61,923 bases of DNA from a virus. Both the position numbers and the translations under genes were made by a program. Positions 17,035 to 25,433 of the stretch are shown one piece after another (position 1 is the stretch's first letter; the number at the start of each line of letters is the position of its first letter). The notes beneath the pieces are model-generated. The model did no database searches. It was not told where the DNA came from and saw only the letters and a list, made by a program, of their open reading frames with translations. Where the stretch lies: positions 1 to 61,923 of the IMG/VR virus record IMGVR_UViG_3300028284_000458; one strand, 5' to 3'.

Positions 17035-17855
17035 ATATGTAATTTTAAATAATTTGCCCACTTCTGATGTGATAGCTCAGTTGGGTGATGATTATCAAAT
17101 AAATCAACTTGCTTATGTTCTTTTAGTGTTGTGAGTATAAATTCTTTAAATGTTATATCTAGAAAATTACTCTCACGTAACTTTATGTATTGTTTTTTTA
17201 TTTGAAGATTTTCTGATGAAAATGGTATTCTTTTAATAGCTTTTATTAAATTAACACTATCCAATATACCATGTTTCGATGGGTCATTTGTTGCTTCAAA
17301 TGTTTCATAGAATGCATCAAAAAATATATGTTTTATATTATGTGAATTTAAATAAGTATGTATATTGATATTTTGAATTAAGTATCTCATAATATACTCT
17401 TCTTGATTCCAAAAATAAGTAGTATATAATTTGGTAAATTCTTCAAATCCATTAGATGGTGTATGGATAGCAGGTGATGCTGGATATATAGTTTCCCACC
17501 TACCTGAATCAGATTCATTCATTATATCTCTATAATAGAAATCCTTTCTTTCAGGAGAAGTCCATCCTACTATTACAAAAATTTCATCTGCATTATATTT
17601 TTCTAATAAATTTCCAACTTGTGATATTACTCTTTTTTCTATACCATCATTAGATGAACCTGCATGTGAAGTATTACGTACCTCAATGTTAGTTAGTTTT
17701 GATAACTTATCTGGCCATACTTTTGGTAATCGGTATGCATCATTATCTCTGTGGTCAATATTTGTGATACCACGTGCTTCTAATTTAGGATCTATTATAT
17801 CACCAGCTGTCCAACTATCTCCCTCGGTTAGTATTATCTTTATATTATTATTCAT
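17031..17855 (-). CDS. SGNH-hydrolase-like protein
   Basis: IILTEGDSWTAGD near residue 8 is the block I GDSx motif with the serine, TSHAGSSNDGI near 70 is block III, and NHHPTELSHQKWANYL at the end carries the DxxH-like His. The start at 17855 (MNNNIKI) overlaps the upstream LamG gene by eight bases; a start at 17897 would add 14 residues with no match to the fold. 274 residues. It is the third SGNH-type protein in the island and adjoins the second, suggesting either tandem duplication or a two-step acylation/deacylation. Confidence 0.75.
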   Translation of the reverse strand: MNNNIKIILTEGDSWTAGDIIDPKLEARGITNIDHRDNDAYRLPKVWPDKLSKLTNIEVRNTSHAGSSNDGIEKRVISQVGNLLEKYNADEIFVIVGWTSPERKDFYYRDIMNESDSGRWETIYPASPAIHTPSNGFEEFTKLYTTYFWNQEEYIMRYLIQNINIHTYLNSHNIKHIFFDAFYETFEATNDPSKHGILDSVNLIKAIKRIPFSSENLQIKKQYIKLRESNFLDITFKEFILTTLKEHKQVDLFDNHHPTELSHQKWANYLKLHI

Positions 17856-18618
17856 TATCAACCCATTCGTTTTTGAATAAAACAGGGTGGAATCCATTAC
17901 CAGACATATCCATTAATTTATAATACGTTCGTTTTGAAAAATCAGTAGAAAATACATTTCTTAAACCACTAGTACCATACTCATATGCCTTTTTTAACCA
18001 AGAATTATAATCAGTAAAAAACTCAGTCCAACTCAACTCATCTGCCGTACTAAGTTGAATACTTATTTTTGAAATATCTCCACAGAATATTGATTGATGG
18101 GTTTCTGCTATTAATGTTGCACAACCTATCCATGTGTAAGAATCTGAATAATCAATTATATTATCATAGTTCATTTTTTCAGAAAGCTCAGATTTAGTTT
18201 CTATTAATGTAAATTCTTTCCTATTAAGGTTGTGATTTAAAACAATATCATAATATCTATCTTCTTCAATCTCCCCATTATTGAAATCCCAATTTAAATC
18301 GAACTCCATACGTTTTTCCACATCCGTTCCTGTTTCGATATCATGTGACCAAAAAACCCATCCTATTTTTTTATAAATCAAACCATTATCTCCTCTATAT
18401 CCGTTATGAAATATTCCAGCATGTTTACCATTCTTTGCAATTACTGCTCCATTGTATACACCTGTTTCTTCTATAATTTTATTTATTTTTTTTGTATCTG
18501 GTTTAAATCTACAATATATAGAAAAATCTCCCTTAAGTAAATCTTGCATATTATAGTTAACTAAATTGTATTTATCTCCGTTTGCAAAGAAAAATATATT
18601 ATTTTTATCTATTATCAT
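17848..18618 (-). CDS. LamG/concanavalin A-like lectin protein
   Basis: The succession of beta strands, FSIYCRFKPDT near residue 32, YYDIVLNHNLNRKEFTLIE in the middle and MDMSGNGFHPVLF at the end, is the pattern of a LamG/concanavalin A-like jelly-roll domain; the closing LSGNGxxG-type motif also ends the LamG domains of the two GT7 fusions downstream. No enzymatic domain is attached. At 256 residues it is a single domain. It shares ATGA with the radical SAM gene and probably binds the glycan or the surface on which it is built. Confidence 0.6.
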   Translation of the reverse strand: MIIDKNNIFFFANGDKYNLVNYNMQDLLKGDFSIYCRFKPDTKKINKIIEETGVYNGAVIAKNGKHAGIFHNGYRGDNGLIYKKIGWVFWSHDIETGTDVEKRMEFDLNWDFNNGEIEEDRYYDIVLNHNLNRKEFTLIETKSELSEKMNYDNIIDYSDSYTWIGCATLIAETHQSIFCGDISKISIQLSTADELSWTEFFTDYNSWLKKAYEYGTSGLRNVFSTDFSKRTYYKLMDMSGNGFHPVLFKNEWVDNE

Positions 18619-20048
18619 AATTTTATAGTTTGTGTATGTTCGTAAAAATCTGCTAGTTCTGGATAAACTTCTTTAAAATTAGTTTCTCTACGTCTATCAT
18701 GTTCTTTAAAGAACACCCCAAAATCACGTCTTTGTTTTAACAGCTCCTCTTCGTTTCTATCGGTAAGCATCCAATCATATGTTCTTTTTACTTTTTGTAT
18801 CTCAACATCAGAATATCCCACATGTACATGTTCAAATTTTGGAATACCAAGGTAATCCATGTGTCTTGCAGCATCTTTTATTTTTATAGCCCATTCTTCT
18901 GGTAAAACTTTTACAGTTTGGTGTTTAGGATATCGTAAATAAGATGTATCTAAAAATACTGCAGAGTTCCAATATCTATCACTCGAAGTATATTTCATCT
19001 TTAAATCATAAATATAATCTATTAATTCTTTATAACTTGGTACTGATAGTGCATTAAAGGTTGACATTACCGTGATGCTAACTCGCTTACAACTTGCAAG
19101 AATTTTATTTACATTTTTATCAAATTGTTCCCAATTCAATCCGTTTCTAATGTACTCTGCTTGTGCACCAAATCCATCAACAGATGTAAATATAATAAAT
19201 TCTTCTACAAGTTCCCTATCTTCAATTGCTTGAATTTTTTCTATTAATCTATCAACCAATTTATCAGGAATTCCTAAATTAGAATTTATTGCTAATCTTA
19301 ATTTTTTGTTTGGATTGGGTTCGTTTATAATATAATCCAATACTCCCCACGTATCCTTACTCATAAGTGGTTCTCCACCTGTAATTCTGAATGTATGTAA
19401 ATCTCTATATAAATCTGGCCACCATTTCCAAAATGCTTCTACATATGGATTGTGTTCTGTATGTAATATAGGAACTTTTCCTTCTCCAATCAATCCATCC
19501 AAATCATTAAATTTATCAAGTGTTGGATATGCTCCTTCTGCTTTTACTTCTTGCATCCATGCTGATGAAAAAGAAGGTCCACAATATGAACATTTAAAGT
19601 TACAAGCGTTTGAGAATGCAACTTCTACGTATTTAGGATTGTAATCTCCCCTCCAACCCAAATCTTTAATTTCTTGCATGTGTGGAAGTGACCAAGATTC
19701 TGCTGATTTAAATACCCTATCTGAAAACTGAGGTGATGCATCTTCAACATCCCAACAATAATGACATTCTTCAGGCCTTCCACCTTCTAACATTTCTTTA
19801 CGAATACGTTTTTTATAACGTGTATTATGTAATGCAGAAGGGTTTCGTTTTATCTCACTTTCATTTATCTTATGTGTTGTTGGGTGATGACAAGAATGAG
19901 TATGTCCCATTTGTAAGTGAATTGTAACTTGTGTCCACTTAGCTAAACAGAATCCACATCCTTGTGCATCAAGTTCTTTCTTAGTATTAAGATAGATTGG
20001 ATTGTTAGCAAAAGCTAAAGAAGGATCCTTTTTTGGTGTTTCACTCAT
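18615..20048 (-). CDS. Twitch-domain-like radical SAM enzyme
   Basis: SNACNFKCSYCG holds Cys149, Cys153 and Cys156 (CxxxCxxC) for the SAM-binding [4Fe-4S] cluster, and ITGGEPLMS is the GGE motif. N-terminal cysteines (CGFC at 31-34, Cys53, ECHYCW at 95-98) could bind an extra cluster. Radical SAM proteins with this layout are common in marine T4-like phages, where their substrates are unknown. At 477 residues it is full length. ATGA overlaps tie it to the LamG gene downstream and the GT7-LamG gene upstream. A role in modifying a sugar or a protein is open. Confidence 0.85.
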   Translation of the reverse strand: MSETPKKDPSLAFANNPIYLNTKKELDAQGCGFCLAKWTQVTIHLQMGHTHSCHHPTTHKINESEIKRNPSALHNTRYKKRIRKEMLEGGRPEECHYCWDVEDASPQFSDRVFKSAESWSLPHMQEIKDLGWRGDYNPKYVEVAFSNACNFKCSYCGPSFSSAWMQEVKAEGAYPTLDKFNDLDGLIGEGKVPILHTEHNPYVEAFWKWWPDLYRDLHTFRITGGEPLMSKDTWGVLDYIINEPNPNKKLRLAINSNLGIPDKLVDRLIEKIQAIEDRELVEEFIIFTSVDGFGAQAEYIRNGLNWEQFDKNVNKILASCKRVSITVMSTFNALSVPSYKELIDYIYDLKMKYTSSDRYWNSAVFLDTSYLRYPKHQTVKVLPEEWAIKIKDAARHMDYLGIPKFEHVHVGYSDVEIQKVKRTYDWMLTDRNEEELLKQRRDFGVFFKEHDRRRETNFKEVYPELADFYEHTQTIKL

Positions 20049-21520
20049 AATTTTACGTTTATTAATTTTGCTTTTGGTGTTATCTCTTCAATTTCAAGTA
20101 ATTCATATTCCAACTGTTCAATACCATCGGATTTATAATCCCACGTTCCTTGTTGCATCTCGTGAATGTACCTTTTCTCATTTCGAGCAGTAGTTTTTCC
20201 CTTTGCCCAAACATCATTTCCATTTGAATCCTTAACCATACCTTCATCCTTATGTGGCAAACAATTCATTTTTCCATCTTTACGATGTGGTATAACGGTA
20301 TGTGGAATTTTAATTTCTTCTTTATTAAACATCCCTCTTGTTATTTTACCATCTATACCATTACCACTCAAATCAATAGCTATTCTTGTTGAATCAATTT
20401 GTTCTTTGTTGTTAAAATCATAGTGTAACACAAGTTTATCGGTTGGTATTTCTTTATGTATGTTTGAAATCTCATCTGAATCTAAACATCGATTCCACAT
20501 CATTACTTTAGCTATATCACCCTTAAACCATTTATTGGGTTCTGTTTTAGAAGTTGAAGTGGTTGTTCCTAAATAATAATCATCTAATCCATATGATTTT
20601 AATCTATCTTGATATTTAAGTGGTGATTGTGTACCATGTCCATGTCTTGCATCTGATTCTTTACCATTTAAATAAAAGTGTATATTTTGTTTAGATGTAT
20701 CAACACTCAAGGTAATCCATGCCCATTGGTTTTCATATCGTTTTATCCATTGATACAAATGATTCTGAGTACTATCCCACAATTGAGCAGTATATGCTCT
20801 AGAGTTATTATAACTCAATCCATAATCATATCCTGGTCTTCTTAATATTGGATATTCACAGAACCTTCTATCATCATCACCTATTAACCAAATTGGAACT
20901 TTTTCTTCTTGTTGATTTGCTCTTACTAATACTGATATAGTGTGGGAACGAGAGGTTAATGATTTTAATTTCTTATGTCTTGGTATTTTTACAAAACTAT
21001 TTTTACCGTTAAATGATAGGTAGTTATCTAATTTACTTGAATAATCAAGATACGTATCATTTGCATATCCTTCTAAAGCACATCTCCAAAACAAATCATC
21101 ATCTTCCATTCCCCAATCCCAATAATCATTTGAATAACCATTGGTTCTTTCAACTTGTTCTTTTGAGAATATAACAGCTCCTCCAAAATACTCTTCATAT
21201 TTTAGATTATAATCCATTTGGGATATTGAAGTTGCAATATGTATTGGAGTTGTATTAGGAAAAGAATAATCTGCTCCACCATCTTCTTCAGGTATCATAT
21301 CAATATCATGCCAAACTATATAATCACACCCATCTTCAAATGCGTGTTTTGCAGCAACGTTTTTCATTGCTCCTCTATTAAATAATTTATCATCACATTG
21401 ATGACCAAAATACATACAATAATCAATACCCATCTTATCAAGATATTCACCAACCTCTGGTACAAATCTTTTTAAATGAGCTTCCCTATTTCTATATGGT
21501 ACACAAACTCCTAGTTTCAT
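20045..21520 (-). CDS. GT7-type galactosyltransferase fused to LamG lectin domain
   Basis: Residues 1-155 are a GT-A enzyme like the N-terminal part of beta-1,4-galactosyltransferase (GT7): VPYRNR (7-12), FNRG (47-50), HDIDMIP (71-77, DxD-like metal site) and WDWGMEDDDLFWR (134-146). From about 165 to 390 the chain reads as a LamG/concanavalin A-like domain, with DLSGNGIDGKI at its end. A C-terminal 70-residue tail follows. The protein would transfer galactose or a related sugar while its lectin domain holds the acceptor. A homologue with the same domain order is encoded at 21921-23360. It is linked by ATGA overlaps on both sides. Confidence 0.82.
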   Translation of the reverse strand: MKLGVCVPYRNREAHLKRFVPEVGEYLDKMGIDYCMYFGHQCDDKLFNRGAMKNVAAKHAFEDGCDYIVWHDIDMIPEEDGGADYSFPNTTPIHIATSISQMDYNLKYEEYFGGAVIFSKEQVERTNGYSNDYWDWGMEDDDLFWRCALEGYANDTYLDYSSKLDNYLSFNGKNSFVKIPRHKKLKSLTSRSHTISVLVRANQQEEKVPIWLIGDDDRRFCEYPILRRPGYDYGLSYNNSRAYTAQLWDSTQNHLYQWIKRYENQWAWITLSVDTSKQNIHFYLNGKESDARHGHGTQSPLKYQDRLKSYGLDDYYLGTTTSTSKTEPNKWFKGDIAKVMMWNRCLDSDEISNIHKEIPTDKLVLHYDFNNKEQIDSTRIAIDLSGNGIDGKITRGMFNKEEIKIPHTVIPHRKDGKMNCLPHKDEGMVKDSNGNDVWAKGKTTARNEKRYIHEMQQGTWDYKSDGIEQLEYELLEIEEITPKAKLINVKL

Positions 21521-21930
21521 AATGTATTTGAAATTTCTTCTTTAAATTTTGTCGTACTCCAACCATGAGAACGATCTATCCAATGAATAAGTATGCCCAA
21601 ATCATCTCCTGTATATTTTTTATCTACATAATCATCTCCTAAAAATCTTACATCAGGATTAATTGATTTTAATAAAAAATACAATTCTTTCTCGGTATTA
21701 TAAGTTAAAAAAGTAGGTTGGGTAAAAAAATACTTTAACATACTCTTACGTTCTTCTGTATTGAGTATTGGTTTTAGCTTTTCAGGTCGTTCTATTTGTG
21801 GATTATCGTGTAACAAAACATATTGATTAGTACACTTTTTATTCATCTCTTCAAATAGTTTAATATAACCTGGATGTACTACATCAAAGTTTCCACATAT
21901 TACTCCTATTTCTAATTTACTTACTTCCAT
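21517..21930 (-). CDS. TagD/RfaE-like cytidylyltransferase with altered HxGH
   Basis: A 137-residue protein with GVICGNFDVVHPGYIKL, the position of the HxGH nucleotide-binding signature, and a late RSHGWSTTKFKEEI that matches the STTxxxxxI motif of glycerol-3-phosphate cytidylyltransferase and RfaE/HldE-type enzymes. The size fits TagD. The second histidine of HxGH is tyrosine here (HPGY); this residue normally helps stabilise the transition state, so activity may be reduced. It could activate glycerol phosphate or a heptose phosphate. Located between the two GT7-LamG genes. Confidence 0.68.
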   Translation of the reverse strand: MEVSKLEIGVICGNFDVVHPGYIKLFEEMNKKCTNQYVLLHDNPQIERPEKLKPILNTEERKSMLKYFFTQPTFLTYNTEKELYFLLKSINPDVRFLGDDYVDKKYTGDDLGILIHWIDRSHGWSTTKFKEEISNTL

Positions 21931-23360
21931 AGTTCTACTGATAAAAAATAATAATTTTCCATTTTTGTATCTGATAATAATTTAAATCTAACATTATCAA
22001 TACCATCTCTTTTATAATCGGATTTTCCTTTTAATACTTTATTATAAAAGTGTAATTGGTTTTTTCGTGTATCTGTCCAAGTCCATTTATTTTCATAGAA
22101 ACCATTTTCTTTATGATACAACAATTCAAATGTAGAATCTCTTCTCCAAGGAATTGGTATTGACATAAAATCACTAGCTTGTTGAATTGGTACTTTATCA
22201 CAATCTATAACTTCAGCATTTCTACCCTTTCGGTTTCCACTTAAATCAGGAATATTAGAATAAGTTGCAGTTTTCATATCATAACATACTTCAAGAGTAT
22301 GTGGTGCAATATAATTACCATAAGCCTCAGTAAGTCCCATTGATTTGTTTGTAGATATTTCCTTAACTTGAGCTTCTTCTAGTGAATGATTAAATATTGC
22401 AAAATAATCAATAGTTCCACCAAACGGTCTTCTATTATTAAATTCCAATGAAGGAGAATCACCCAAGTACATCTTCTTTTCAGAAGCATAGTTTATTAAA
22501 TTACCAGGAAATTCAATTAAATCTACTAACTCTCCATCTTGATAAAATTTAATAATATTATCATCTTGATTTACAGTAACACATAGTGTAGTTTGCTTAG
22601 GAGGAGATATATTTGATTTTAAACTTATACAATCTTTATCGGTATTGAATACTTCAAATTTATATCTTTTATATGAATTATACGAAAAACTTAAATCATA
22701 TCCAGGAATACAGAAAATATTATACTCATCTGATGCATATCCTTCATTACATTCGATTTCATTTGGCTCAAACGAACAAAATATAGTATAGTTTTTTAAC
22801 CTAAAAGGTTTAGGTATAGTAACCTTACTAGTATATCCATTTAGTTTTAATGCGGCTGAAGAGTGTGAATTTAATGGTAGTTCTTTTTTGTTAAAATCAG
22901 TAAAGTTTTCCTTACATCTCCAAAGTAAATCATCATCCTCATAACCCCATCCCCAATATTTGTTAGAATAACCATTTATATGGTAATAATCATTTATTGG
23001 AAACATAGTAACACCACCAAAATATTCATCAAAAACAATACGTTTCTGTTTTTTGTAGTGATTTGATATAAAATTAGTAGCTAAATGAGTAGGTCTATCA
23101 ACTATAGAATAATCGACAGCCGTACTTGGTATCATATCAACATCATGTAGTACTATGTAGTTACACCCAAGTTCCTTAGCTTTATTCACACCTATGTTTA
23201 ATAGAGAACCTCGATTGAACGGAAGTTCATCGGATTGTTCTACTATAATCAATTCATAATCTATCTTAGATTTATTGAAATGATTTTTTATAGATGTTGT
23301 AAAGTGATTTAGGTGCGTTCTACGATTCCTATATGGTACAATGATACCAAGTTTATTCAT
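21921..23360 (-). CDS. GT7-type galactosyltransferase fused to LamG lectin domain
   Basis: This is the paralogue of the protein at 20045-21520, with the same order: VPYRNR (8-13), FNRG (48-51), HDVDMIP (72-78) and WGWGYEDDDLLWR (136-148) in a GT-A domain, then a LamG-like jelly roll (about 165-390; begins LKLNGYTSKVTIP and has DLSGNRKGRNAE late). Length 479. The N-terminal halves are clearly alike, and the lectin halves differ more, as expected if they recognise different acceptors. It is the first large gene of the long polycistronic unit, 10 bases downstream of a small gene. Confidence 0.82.
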   Translation of the reverse strand: MNKLGIIVPYRNRRTHLNHFTTSIKNHFNKSKIDYELIIVEQSDELPFNRGSLLNIGVNKAKELGCNYIVLHDVDMIPSTAVDYSIVDRPTHLATNFISNHYKKQKRIVFDEYFGGVTMFPINDYYHINGYSNKYWGWGYEDDDLLWRCKENFTDFNKKELPLNSHSSAALKLNGYTSKVTIPKPFRLKNYTIFCSFEPNEIECNEGYASDEYNIFCIPGYDLSFSYNSYKRYKFEVFNTDKDCISLKSNISPPKQTTLCVTVNQDDNIIKFYQDGELVDLIEFPGNLINYASEKKMYLGDSPSLEFNNRRPFGGTIDYFAIFNHSLEEAQVKEISTNKSMGLTEAYGNYIAPHTLEVCYDMKTATYSNIPDLSGNRKGRNAEVIDCDKVPIQQASDFMSIPIPWRRDSTFELLYHKENGFYENKWTWTDTRKNQLHFYNKVLKGKSDYKRDGIDNVRFKLLSDTKMENYYFLSVELWK

Positions 23361-23370
23361 CGATACTTAT

Positions 23371-23556
23371 TTATTTTTTTAGAGGTTTGATTGTATTCTC
23401 ATACCACTCAGACATGTACCACTCTAATCTGGGACCCCATGCTTCTTTATCAATCTCCTCTACCCACAATGTAAGTGCATCTAAGGAATTACCGATTTTT
23501 TCAAGTGCTTTTACTTTTCTTTCTTCTAGAATTTGTGAAGTTTCATCTTTTGCCAT
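23371..23556 (-). CDS. Small acidic protein, 61 aa
   Basis: No family recognised. The sequence is largely helical and acidic, with several tryptophans near the C-terminus (LTLWVEEIDKEAWGPRLEWY). It has no signal or membrane segment. It opens the longest transcription unit of the island: the candidate late-promoter motif sits 40 bases upstream at 23596-23605 and the GT7-LamG gene follows after 10 bases. There is no Shine-Dalgarno sequence before the ATG, in line with the other island genes. Confidence 0.6.
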   Translation of the reverse strand: MAKDETSQILEERKVKALEKIGNSLDALTLWVEEIDKEAWGPRLEWYMSEWYENTIKPLKK

Positions 23557-23595
23557 AACGTAAATTTATTAATTGTTTTTGTTTTTGTTTGTTGT

Positions 23596-23605
23596 ATATA
23601 AATAT
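23596..23605 (-). promoter_or_regulatory. Candidate late promoter motif
   Basis: ATATTTATAT on the minus strand, followed by AC, lies 40 bases before the 61-residue gene and would drive the 23-kb glycan operon. Confidence 0.45.
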
Positions 23606-23614
23606 ATAAAATTA

Positions 23615-24463
23615 TTAAATACTAATAATTTTTCTTGTTAATCTATTCCATTTTGAATAATCAAAATGAAACTTATTTTCTGTTTTTTCTATCATAAATT
23701 CTGGATTGTTGATATCTATTTTCCAATCATTAATTTCGATTGCTTTATACATCTTTTTATATTCTTTCCAGAATGAATAATCTTCAAGTGTTTCAGATAC
23801 TTCTTTTAAACGTTCTAAAACAGTTGAATCCCATTTAAAATGATGAACTTGTACAAATCCCTCACCTCTTCCAATTGGGTATCTGAGAGGGTGTTTAAAT
23901 CCTTCCATACCCCATACATGAGATTCGTTTATTATTGCATAGTGTTGACCAGGCGTTACATCCACCGAACCTTTCATTATACAAACTTTATTTGGACAAG
24001 CTCCACTCATTGGATATCTAAAATACCCCACAAGTGGAAACTTACTCCATATATCAGTTTCGTTTGTTACCAAAGGAAACTCTCCGTTCTCTCCTATCCT
24101 ATCGAGAAAACCTCCTGTTATGAATTTCCATCCATTCTCCTCACATTCAGAAATCATCTCTCTGATTGGTTTTGGGTAAACATGGAATTCATCATCATCC
24201 GAAACCACCCACCATTCCTGAGGCTTTGTTCGTTTAACTTCGTTATATAATTGGGTTACTCTTTCCCAATTAAATTTTTCTTCTGTTACTATTTTATGTG
24301 GGGTTATTCCAAGAGATTTTATTTCATCTAAAATCCCATCGTTTTCATGTTGTCTATAAACAACAACATAAATTTCATCAACAATGTTTTTATAGTGTTC
24401 CATCATATGTGGAAGCATTGTAATGTTATGACCAACAACTGTAACTAAATTTATTTTTTGCAT
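23615..24463 (-). CDS. GT2-like glycosyltransferase
   Basis: QKINLVTVVGHNITMLPHM at the N-terminus and EWWVVSDDDEFHVYPKPIRE near residue 95 show a GT-A family 2-like enzyme whose DDDE is the DxD metal-binding motif. The C-terminal HHFKWDSTVLERLKEV is also seen in related phage and bacterial transferases. 282 residues, no transmembrane segment. It overlaps the methyltransferase gene by 13 bases. Donor and acceptor unknown. Confidence 0.75.
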   Translation of the reverse strand: MQKINLVTVVGHNITMLPHMMEHYKNIVDEIYVVVYRQHENDGILDEIKSLGITPHKIVTEEKFNWERVTQLYNEVKRTKPQEWWVVSDDDEFHVYPKPIREMISECEENGWKFITGGFLDRIGENGEFPLVTNETDIWSKFPLVGYFRYPMSGACPNKVCIMKGSVDVTPGQHYAIINESHVWGMEGFKHPLRYPIGRGEGFVQVHHFKWDSTVLERLKEVSETLEDYSFWKEYKKMYKAIEINDWKIDINNPEFMIEKTENKFHFDYSKWNRLTRKIISI

Positions 24464-25230
24464 CTTTGTAGAAATGTTAATCCAGTTGAAGATGGTCTAC
24501 TTTTAAGTATACCATTGTTAAAAAAATTGAAAATTTCCCACTCTTTATTTTCCTTTAATTCTGCTATAAGCTTAGAAGGTCCAGCTGCGTACTCATGGTG
24601 AAACTCATCAAGAATATCATCTGAAATGATATGTTCCTTCTCATATGATGAATCGGTATCGTGAATTGTTATGATACCATGTGGTGAGAGTATTTTTGAA
24701 TATAACTCAAAATCATTTTTAACATCCTCATAGGTATGACCTGCATCTATGTGTAGATAATCTATCTTAATACCCTCCTTTACAAAAAAGTTATAGTAAG
24801 CATTTTCTGTTGTATCTAGTATGAATCTACACGGAAACGTTTTTCTAAAATATGAATCTTTATTGTTCCAATCCGTATATCCACCAACTCCATTTGAAGC
24901 ATCAACTAATATGGTTGTACCACTATCACCCCATTCCATTGCTTTATCACCATCAAATATTTCTTGCTCATGTAAATCAATTCTTGCTTGGGACATTATT
25001 CTTGGAATAAATCCACCACCACTTCCTAAACATACACAAGTTTTTGCTCTCATGTATTGTATTGTACTATAGATTAACATACCATCTCCCAAATGTTTAT
25101 CGGTAGCCCCATGAGTCCATCGATACTTAACAGGTGTTAATTCATCATATGCAATACCATTGACATCGATACATTCTTTCCTATTATTAGTAAAGTAATC
25201 TTTTATAAGATTGAAATTTATAATACTCAT
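24451..25230 (-). CDS. Class I SAM-dependent methyltransferase (Methyltransf_24-like)
   Basis: TCVCLGSGGGFIP carries the glycine-rich SAM-binding motif I, and IDYLHIDAGHTYEDVKNDFE with a following GIITIHDTD is the conserved pattern of the Methyltransf_24 family, which includes sugar O-methyltransferases. The length of 259 residues is typical. It is the first gene after a 203-base leader containing two tandem copies of the candidate promoter motif. It most likely methylates a glycan or sugar nucleotide; the target is not known. Confidence 0.8.
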   Translation of the reverse strand: MSIINFNLIKDYFTNNRKECIDVNGIAYDELTPVKYRWTHGATDKHLGDGMLIYSTIQYMRAKTCVCLGSGGGFIPRIMSQARIDLHEQEIFDGDKAMEWGDSGTTILVDASNGVGGYTDWNNKDSYFRKTFPCRFILDTTENAYYNFFVKEGIKIDYLHIDAGHTYEDVKNDFELYSKILSPHGIITIHDTDSSYEKEHIISDDILDEFHHEYAAGPSKLIAELKENKEWEIFNFFNNGILKSRPSSTGLTFLQRCKK

Positions 25231-25433
25231 TTGTGATTATTGAAAGTAAAATTTTTGATAAAAGGGGGAAACCTCTAGTGATCTACTATATTAGTGTCTT
25301 AGTTATTAGTATTTCTTTTTTCTTTATATTCTCAGTTATTACCTACTCTTAGCGCTGTCCCCCAAACCCCCATGTTTATAAGTATTAAGTTTTTCACCAA
25401 ACGTATATAAATATATATAAATATATTAAATAA
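25231..25433 (-). promoter_or_regulatory. Intergenic leader with tandem promoter motifs and C/G tracts
   Basis: A 203-base non-coding gap. Two copies of the candidate promoter motif, ten bases apart, lie at 25405-25414 and 25415-25424. Downstream in the transcript there are G tracts (five G at 25359-25363 and 25367-25371, plus-strand CCCCC) that can pair with a C tract at 25264-25268 followed by a U-run. This is unusual in an AT-rich genome and could form a regulatory or terminator-like structure. A 13-codon ORF starts in the first tract but is not convincing. The first island gene begins at 25230. Confidence 0.4.

Noticed and set aside
25231-25433. A 13-codon leader peptide in the intergenic gap
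   Set aside because: Too short, no ribosome-binding site and no conserved content; could be random.
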